Assembly (NCBI RefSeq): GCF_000701505.1
Contig: NZ_JNJB01000005.1
Coordinates: 186,001 to 250,000, forward strand
Reading direction: 5' to 3'
Origin: Dyadobacter crusticola DSM 16708
Lineage (GTDB): Bacteria; Bacteroidota; Bacteroidia; Cytophagales; Spirosomataceae
Length of the DNA stretch: 64,000 bases
The translations under genes and the position numbers were made by a program. Position 1 is the stretch's first letter. Every line of letters starts with the position of its first letter. This document shows positions 59,901 through 64,000 of the stretch, one piece after another. The notes beneath the pieces were generated by a model that was given only the letters and a program-made list of their open reading frames with translations, made no database searches and was not told where the DNA came from.

Positions 59901-61696
59901 TAAGCATCCTTATCCGAATGCCAAAGCTCTGCTATGGTACCTGACGGATCACCTACTGTATTAATCAGGCTAACCTTTCCCTCGCCGTCCATTCCCGAAT
60001 GTTGAAAGTTAGATCGGAACCAATCCCTGGCCACGCCAGAGAATGCATGTACGCTAACTCCCACTTTCGATTTCAACAAATTTTGATCTTTGCCATATAG
60101 GTTGCTTTGCAGCGGAGTGATGTTGATGAACGGCGACTGGCCAAGTGGATTCAGCGGATCAAACTCGACGGTCTCTATGCGGCTTTCGCTGGTACAATCG
60201 ATTAACTGAAACGCACGTGCACTAGCCGGATCTTCTGTCAGAGTAACTTCCTGAGCATGGAAGCTTACCGGACCATTAAACCAGCTCTCCGCTTCCTTGG
60301 TAATCGCGCAATCAGGATTACTGGTAAATGGTAACGCCCCAATTCCAACAGCATAACACGCTATCATGATCCTCTTGTAAACCGGCGAGCCAACGGGATG
60401 CCCATTTGAAACTGCTGCGCTTAGAAGCATTTTCCGAAAGTCCGGATAGGTGGTACTTGCGTTCAAGCCAGGCACCAGTGCGTCGTAAAAAAGCTTCAAT
60501 GCTAATTCATAAGTCGCGTGTTTGTCACCCGGAATGAGGGGTTCTGTAACGAAGAGCTCCTTCGAGGTATCATCGTCGGGATAGCCAACTTTTGCATTAT
60601 TTAGCAGGTAAAAAAGGTACTTGCCGACCGATGAATTCAGTGCCATAAGATCAGCACCATCCACCCAGTATGTGCCTTTATAAGTACTTGGCACATTATG
60701 TTGCTTCGGATTATCAAAAGGAATAAAAGTTGCATAACCCGAAGGCAACACATCTTCGCCTAGAACCCAGCTAGGATTAATAAACTTTTTGGTGGAATTC
60801 TCCCAATTTACAAATGCCAGATCGACTACCTGACTGAAAACACTAGTCAAGCTGACTGCTTCGCTGCCACTATTCAACGCAGAGGGGAGGTGCGCAATAA
60901 TAAGGCCATTCGCCAGCGAATAAGCAAGAGTCGATTTTGACACACGGGATATCCCGCCAGCTGTTTCTGCGTTAAAAACAAACCTCCCTCCAACAATCTC
61001 CGGTAAAGCACTTTTTCTTAAAGCGATTTTGATTGGCAATTGCCCCGACTTATCAAGCCCATCATGCCCTAGGAAAGTGTGCGTGAACTGGGTAAAGCGC
61101 TGTGCGATATGCAATGCGCTGGTTCCATAAGTCGACAAAATCGGGTTTGGTGTTAAAGGATTCCCCTCTTCATTTAGATTTGACAATAAACTAAATGAAC
61201 CGGTATGCACCAATTGCGGCGGAATCTTTGCCAATACAGAGGCAAATGGCGATTCAATAGCTGTTTCGAAGTCACCGTCTTCGATAGCTGTAATTTCAAT
61301 AGGAGCCCACAAACTAAGAGACGGATCCCGGGGAGAGCAAAGCGCCAATGCGGTAGTATAATGTGCCCCGAATGGCAGCGGAGCTTGCAACGGATCATAC
61401 TCACTTTCAATGAAAGGTAAATACGCCTTCAACCACACACTTTGCATGCCGTAATACGTTGTGGGTACCTGTACCTGAAAATTCTGCGAATTATAAAGCA
61501 CACCAAACTTATTCGGAGGCGGTGGTTGCAATGGATCGTAATTTACTTTCGGATAAGAAGGCGGCTTGACCGCTTCATCCTGCGCAAACACCGTGCTTTC
61601 TCCCCGGGTTAAAAGCACAAAAAACAGAAAGAGCCGGAATAGGGTAATCGGGACAGAGCCACCCTGTTTGGATGGAAAATGTAAAGTTCTGTTCAT
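56906..61696 (-). CDS. Giant T9SS protein with two degenerate thermolysin-like domains
   Basis: 1596 residues, signal peptide about 15-38. Residues about 190-455 and 545-810 each follow the layout of the thermolysin (M4) catalytic domain: a DGLDKSG/SGMDGEGK turn, SWVLGEDV in copy 1, DFSQPKLYGQPAVYHG in copy 2, NSSVGKYLFYLL and HNAGFIQFFYYLLVHG (cf. NSGVxNxxFYLL), and a final AW/AVG-type segment. Neither has HExxH, and the downstream Glu ligand is lost (AV or KS in place of NE), so both look inactive. About 820-1500 are Fn3-like repeats, and the C-terminus is a T9SS sorting domain (VFPNPASSEVEL; GTYIVRVR). A role in binding or adhesion is inferred. Confidence 0.8.
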   Translation of the reverse strand: MNRTLHFPSKQGGSVPITLFRLFLFFVLLTRGESTVFAQDEAVKPPSYPKVNYDPLQPPPPNKFGVLYNSQNFQVQVPTTYYGMQSVWLKAYLPFIESEYDPLQAPLPFGAHYTTALALCSPRDPSLSLWAPIEITAIEDGDFETAIESPFASVLAKIPPQLVHTGSFSLLSNLNEEGNPLTPNPILSTYGTSALHIAQRFTQFTHTFLGHDGLDKSGQLPIKIALRKSALPEIVGGRFVFNAETAGGISRVSKSTLAYSLANGLIIAHLPSALNSGSEAVSLTSVFSQVVDLAFVNWENSTKKFINPSWVLGEDVLPSGYATFIPFDNPKQHNVPSTYKGTYWVDGADLMALNSSVGKYLFYLLNNAKVGYPDDDTSKELFVTEPLIPGDKHATYELALKLFYDALVPGLNASTTYPDFRKMLLSAAVSNGHPVGSPVYKRIMIACYAVGIGALPFTSNPDCAITKEAESWFNGPVSFHAQEVTLTEDPASARAFQLIDCTSESRIETVEFDPLNPLGQSPFINITPLQSNLYGKDQNLLKSKVGVSVHAFSGVARDWFRSNFQHSGMDGEGKVSLINTVGDPSGTIAELWHSDKDAYLFYPYQPESACKDEVFRTYALTIQLCRDFPVAVNLDYSEDARIWKSGLANIFALEMKKDQERAKQNPNAESIWTLFEEISPSTPMTDFSQPKLYGQPAVYHGANWSATSARHNAGFIQFFYYLLVHGTEGVNGYTNDEPGSLTYFVNKMPRELALRVLWDASRSISYNAGIEEFRQATMTALHADPQYGPKSKEHITLFDAWATVLELPDYASTLAHSPEDDAVVYPWPVKVGVEVEYPMYESYRLFEVSESATFNESEAPVYRFVSNQAPELMTGMTYGQINLKPGRKYTVHSHLVDGPGARQHCAGTDDPAFCESLLNKKKWTLPFSITTQDVPAVTVSQPLQAAVVPAWSTQFTFGSTPGAAGYDIHVMDDVSPVTGHLIPVDVPYDEDKFVVNTELALSKQKGYTYKIAARQKLGSEWAVHVLPNGTIVNFTDEEKKNFPTIYGAWSNLIWFKTDVPTIKLNAPSNYSKVPLFGEDVRLMATKLSPNSADYYQLYVKDPLYQALAQDTSAVFTDFTLHIPDLLELNNDKEYTWAIIPTKKPTAPFILKEEEGAVSEWFHFTTEAELAPKPDIGGVACVNAGKEVQLSWKPIPGVEAYQYSIYDPLFQNFIVMDRVEGDTKSPVIYNASVYPGPYLRSVRGAVKNSDGVWLLGPAASAFYFIVPPSPSNLSPNNVNGVQLGSNNSVQLTWTRPPGVTNVRLFAKIEGGATLIDTEVLGNTFTLENLPFDEDVSWFVSSIGTDKSCESKEVGATFHTEGAPIVPELNFNFSLLCFDSFGLPGPVADYNLVIRDPNGNVIFSKMGLKSHFSNPKGVLPVANGIYKVDALITKADPIYLKTPASEGSVNLQMQLWDIGTGNQELDSDFQGGFFEPVTNLQFHFLFEVNLADHTIHHRSAAEPGAKIALRVYGFEVKYPEVQMTVFPNPASSEVELMPGLYKKGLQHPLEIFDQQGRAVLNVNWEGEKVDISNLTEGTYIVRVRRGELTFTQKLIVNK

Positions 61697-61866
61697 ACAT
61701 GGGTGTATTAATCTGAAAAACTCACCGATAATACCCCCACTCAGGACCCTTTGATTTTTTCAACGTACAAACGGCCTCAACCTGGTTATTCACCGGATCA
61801 AGGCCGCCTCAACTTTGTAGTACAATTGAATTCCGACTACTACAATCAAAAACTACTTAGCAAATC

Positions 61867-62631
61867 TTACAAGTTCATTCCGCCTGATACCTCTATACGT
61901 TGGCCGTTCACCCAGCGCGATTCATCGGAACACAGGAATGCCACTACCCCGCCAATATCATCCGGCTGCCCTACCCGACCCAGCGCGGTAATACTGTTCA
62001 TGTGAGCCTCCAAGCCAGGATGCGACTCAAAGGCGCGTTTCGTAAAATCGGTGTGAATGATACCCGGAGCAACTGTATTTGCTGTGATACCCCGTGCGCC
62101 GAGTTCCTTTGCGAGGTACTTAGTCAGCACTTCTATCGCACCTTTCATGGATGCGTAGGCGGCGTAGCCGGGATTGGTGAAGCGGGCGAGTCCGGTAGAG
62201 AGATTGACGATCCGGCCCTGATCTGCGATAAATGGCAGCGCCTTTTGCGTAAGAAAGTAAACCCCCTTAAAGTGTACATTTAGAAGATCGTCAAAATCCT
62301 GCTCGGTGGTTTCAGCAAACGGAGAATACCTGTCGATACCCGCATTATTGATCAGGAAATCGAAAGTTGGACGGCCCCATTTCTCGCTTAATACACCTGA
62401 TAAAGTCTCGAAAAAACTGTCAAAACTCTTGGTATCTGCTGTATTCAGTTGAAGAGCTACTGCTTTCTGACCCAATCCTTCGATTTCTGAAACTACATCC
62501 AAAGCCTCTTTTTCGCTGCTGTTATAAATGACAATCACATCATTCCCTTTCGCTGCAAGTGACAATGCCATATTCTTCCCAAGACCGCGGCCGGCGCCGG
62601 TAACAAGTGCTATTTTGCTATCTGATTTCAT
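61867..62631 (-). CDS. SDR-family oxidoreductase (3-oxoacyl-ACP reductase-like)
   Basis: 254 residues. Rossmann motif VTGAGRGLGKN near the N-terminus, NNAG at about 88-91, catalytic Ser and Tyr-x-x-x-Lys (YAAYASMKGA, with S at position of the Tyr-x3-Lys helix region) and a C-terminal GQRIEVSGGMNL. A standard classical SDR; substrate not known. The start at 62631 (MKSDSKIALVTG) is chosen over an extended frame that overlaps the AraC gene. It follows the AraC gene in the same direction, so it may be its target. Confidence 0.88.
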   Translation of the reverse strand: MKSDSKIALVTGAGRGLGKNMALSLAAKGNDVIVIYNSSEKEALDVVSEIEGLGQKAVALQLNTADTKSFDSFFETLSGVLSEKWGRPTFDFLINNAGIDRYSPFAETTEQDFDDLLNVHFKGVYFLTQKALPFIADQGRIVNLSTGLARFTNPGYAAYASMKGAIEVLTKYLAKELGARGITANTVAPGIIHTDFTKRAFESHPGLEAHMNSITALGRVGQPDDIGGVVAFLCSDESRWVNGQRIEVSGGMNL

Positions 62632-62717
62632 CTTTTTCTTTTGTTTAAATTGATGAAACAAAAGTAAAAGCGTACCCGCCGCGAAATTTGCCAGGATCAA
62701 ATCAAAACTTGCAAAAT

Positions 62718-63629
62718 TCAAATCTCACTTCGAAATGCACGTGGATTCAATGTCGTATGTTTCTTGAAAAGGTTGTTAAAATGAGATGTTTCCTCAAATC
62801 CCAGACTGTACGCGATCTCGGATACATTCCAATCTGTGTGCTTCAACAAGATCTTGGATTCTCTGATGATACGCTCCGTAATCAGCTCAGTCGTGGTTTT
62901 TCCGGTGATTTCCTTTAATACCTTATTGAGATAATTAACATGGATTGACAGTTGATCGGCGAAGTCCTTTGCAGAGCGGAATGCGAGTTTCTGGTGGGGA
63001 GGCTCGATAGGAAATTGCCTTTCCAACAGCTCCATAAACAAGGAAGATACCCGCCTGTATGCGTTTGTCTCGGTAAATAGTGATGAGGCAGGTTGCAGCT
63101 TTTGACCAAAATGGATCAGCTCAATGACATAGTTCCGCAGCAGATCATACTTATAAGTATAATCAGAGCTCATCTCGCGGAACATTTTGGAGAAAATGAG
63201 CTTTACTTCTTCTATTTGAGGTTCGCTCAGAAAGAAGATCGGGTTTCCACCCGGTTTAAAAACGGGAAGCTCTTTCAACCGGACACCACTATTATCCTGC
63301 GTCAGAAAATCCTCCGAAAAAATACAGAACATACCCGCTTGCTGATCATCAAGCGGGATATAGTGATAAGGGATCTGTGGGGTTGCAAAAAGCAATGCAT
63401 TCTGCTCAATATCAATCACTTTATCCGCATACTCCGCTCTGTTCTTACCAAGGATCAAGCTGATCTTATAGTAGGCGCGGCGGTTATAAGGCATTTGCTG
63501 GTGCTTTCCGCCGCGGTATAGATCCGCGATCTGGAACACATTGAAGTGACCAATTTCCTTCTGAATCTGAGCGGGAATAAGCTGAGAAGTTTCATTGTAG
63601 AAACTTTCGAGCGACGTTGCTTTTTGCAT
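62718..63629 (-). CDS. AraC-family transcriptional regulator
   Basis: 303 residues: N-terminal ligand domain (LFATPQIPYHYIPLDD) and C-terminal AraC HTH (about 200-303; VSEIAYSLGFEETSHFNNLF). It has a clear ATG at 63629. It precedes the SDR gene by 86 bases on the same strand, so it may regulate it, though the two are not translationally coupled. Confidence 0.9.
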   Translation of the reverse strand: MQKATSLESFYNETSQLIPAQIQKEIGHFNVFQIADLYRGGKHQQMPYNRRAYYKISLILGKNRAEYADKVIDIEQNALLFATPQIPYHYIPLDDQQAGMFCIFSEDFLTQDNSGVRLKELPVFKPGGNPIFFLSEPQIEEVKLIFSKMFREMSSDYTYKYDLLRNYVIELIHFGQKLQPASSLFTETNAYRRVSSLFMELLERQFPIEPPHQKLAFRSAKDFADQLSIHVNYLNKVLKEITGKTTTELITERIIRESKILLKHTDWNVSEIAYSLGFEETSHFNNLFKKHTTLNPRAFRSEI

Positions 63630-63665
63630 AACCCAAACTTACGAAAATCAAATCTGTTCCTGATC

Positions 63666-63935
63666 TCAGGTATATCTTACAAAAGCTTCGTCTTCGTAGC
63701 ACCATAACCAGTTTTCACCCGGCTCTGCCGAGATAACCACCGGGTGGCCGGTCGCATTGAAATGCTTTGTCATGTGCGTAGCTGGTGAGCTGTCGCAGCA
63801 AAGTGTAACTCCGCAGGTCTGGCAGGTACGCAAATGCAGCCAGCGTCCGTCCACTTTCACGCATTCTTCGCAAACGTGCTCGGCGGGCGTTTTTAACTCC
63901 GCTATTTCACTGATATGTTTACAAACCTGGTCCAT
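63666..63935 (-). CDS. UBP-type zinc-finger domain protein
   Basis: 89 residues forming a complete UBP (BUZ) zinc finger: C6/H7 at the N-terminus, CEEC, CQTCG with LCC, and H-rich THMTKHFNATGHP. In eukaryotes the domain binds ubiquitin C-termini; bacterial stand-alone versions are common but of unknown function. It is followed on the minus strand by the AraC gene after 36 bases. The last 65 bases of the window hold nothing recognisable. Confidence 0.88.
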   Translation of the reverse strand: MDQVCKHISEIAELKTPAEHVCEECVKVDGRWLHLRTCQTCGVTLCCDSSPATHMTKHFNATGHPVVISAEPGENWLWCYEDEAFVRYT

Positions 63936-64000
63936 TATACTTCACTTAAATATTGATGAACAAAACTGATTGACATTGATCCTTCACCTACTGCCGAAGT

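Noticed and set aside
1-64000. tRNA, rRNA or riboswitch sequences
   Set aside because: None seen in the intergenic stretches by eye; a covariance-model search would be decisive and could not be run.

Overview
The window reads as a chromosomal segment of a Bacteroidota bacterium of the order Cytophagales. The gene set is closest to Dyadobacter/Spirosomataceae, which is an inference from protein style and not from a database search. Supporting signs are four proteins with or near type IX secretion (T9SS) C-terminal sorting domains, TPR-coupled histidine kinases, a split KdpD, DUF983 and DUF4199 proteins, CHASE3-GAF hybrid kinases, A-rich translation starts without strong Shine-Dalgarno sequences, and intergenic low-complexity repeats. 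I saw no rRNA, tRNA, CRISPR array or insertion sequence.

Region 1 (1-22.7 kb) is mostly housekeeping: a PAP2 phosphatase fragment, prs, rplY, a 2-hydroxyacid dehydrogenase, pdxA, yicC, an alkyladenine DNA glycosylase, a TPR histidine kinase, a methyltransferase, an MMPL exporter, an orphan Anbu proteasome homologue, a DinB-like protein, a GDSL hydrolase, a lipid kinase, surE, a hexuronate-type MFS transporter followed by a cytochrome c dehydrogenase, and a TetR/flavoprotein pair bounded by two matching 18-bp inverted repeats.

Region 2 (22.8-28.9 kb) holds an AraC regulator, a lipoprotein, the glycogen/trehalose genes treZ and glgX (overlapping, one operon) and a small unknown protein. Region 3 (29-36.1 kb) is a phospho-signalling cluster: a REC-PAS kinase, a CHASE3-HAMP-GAF kinase with three receivers, a lone receiver, CheR and CheB. 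No chemoreceptor or flagellar gene is present. A GAAT-rich repeat tract lies inside it. Region 4 (36.2-45.4 kb) has a DUF983 protein, a large palindrome, an AraC regulator, a twice-repeated module (C1q-like secreted protein plus T9SS protein), DUF4199 and LuxR proteins and a CocE-type hydrolase.

Region 5 (45.4-56.8 kb, minus strand) is a complete high-affinity potassium system: a 27-residue peptide, kdpF, kdpA, kdpB, kdpC, a porin, a short KdpD and a separate HAMP-PAS histidine kinase. An NtrC-type regulator lies upstream, where E. coli would use KdpE. The kdpB-kdpC junction is split by about 0.9 kb carrying two toxin-antitoxin remnants or modules on the opposite strand, each preceded by a copy of the kdpC leader. 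Region 6 (56.9-64 kb) has a 1596-residue T9SS protein that I read as two tandem, catalytically dead thermolysin-like domains plus Fn3-like repeats, then an SDR enzyme, an AraC regulator and a UBP-type zinc-finger protein.

The strongest candidates for something new are the toxin-antitoxin insertion inside kdp, the apparent sigma-54 control of kdp, the double pseudo-thermolysin protein and the TetR operator that doubles as a terminator.
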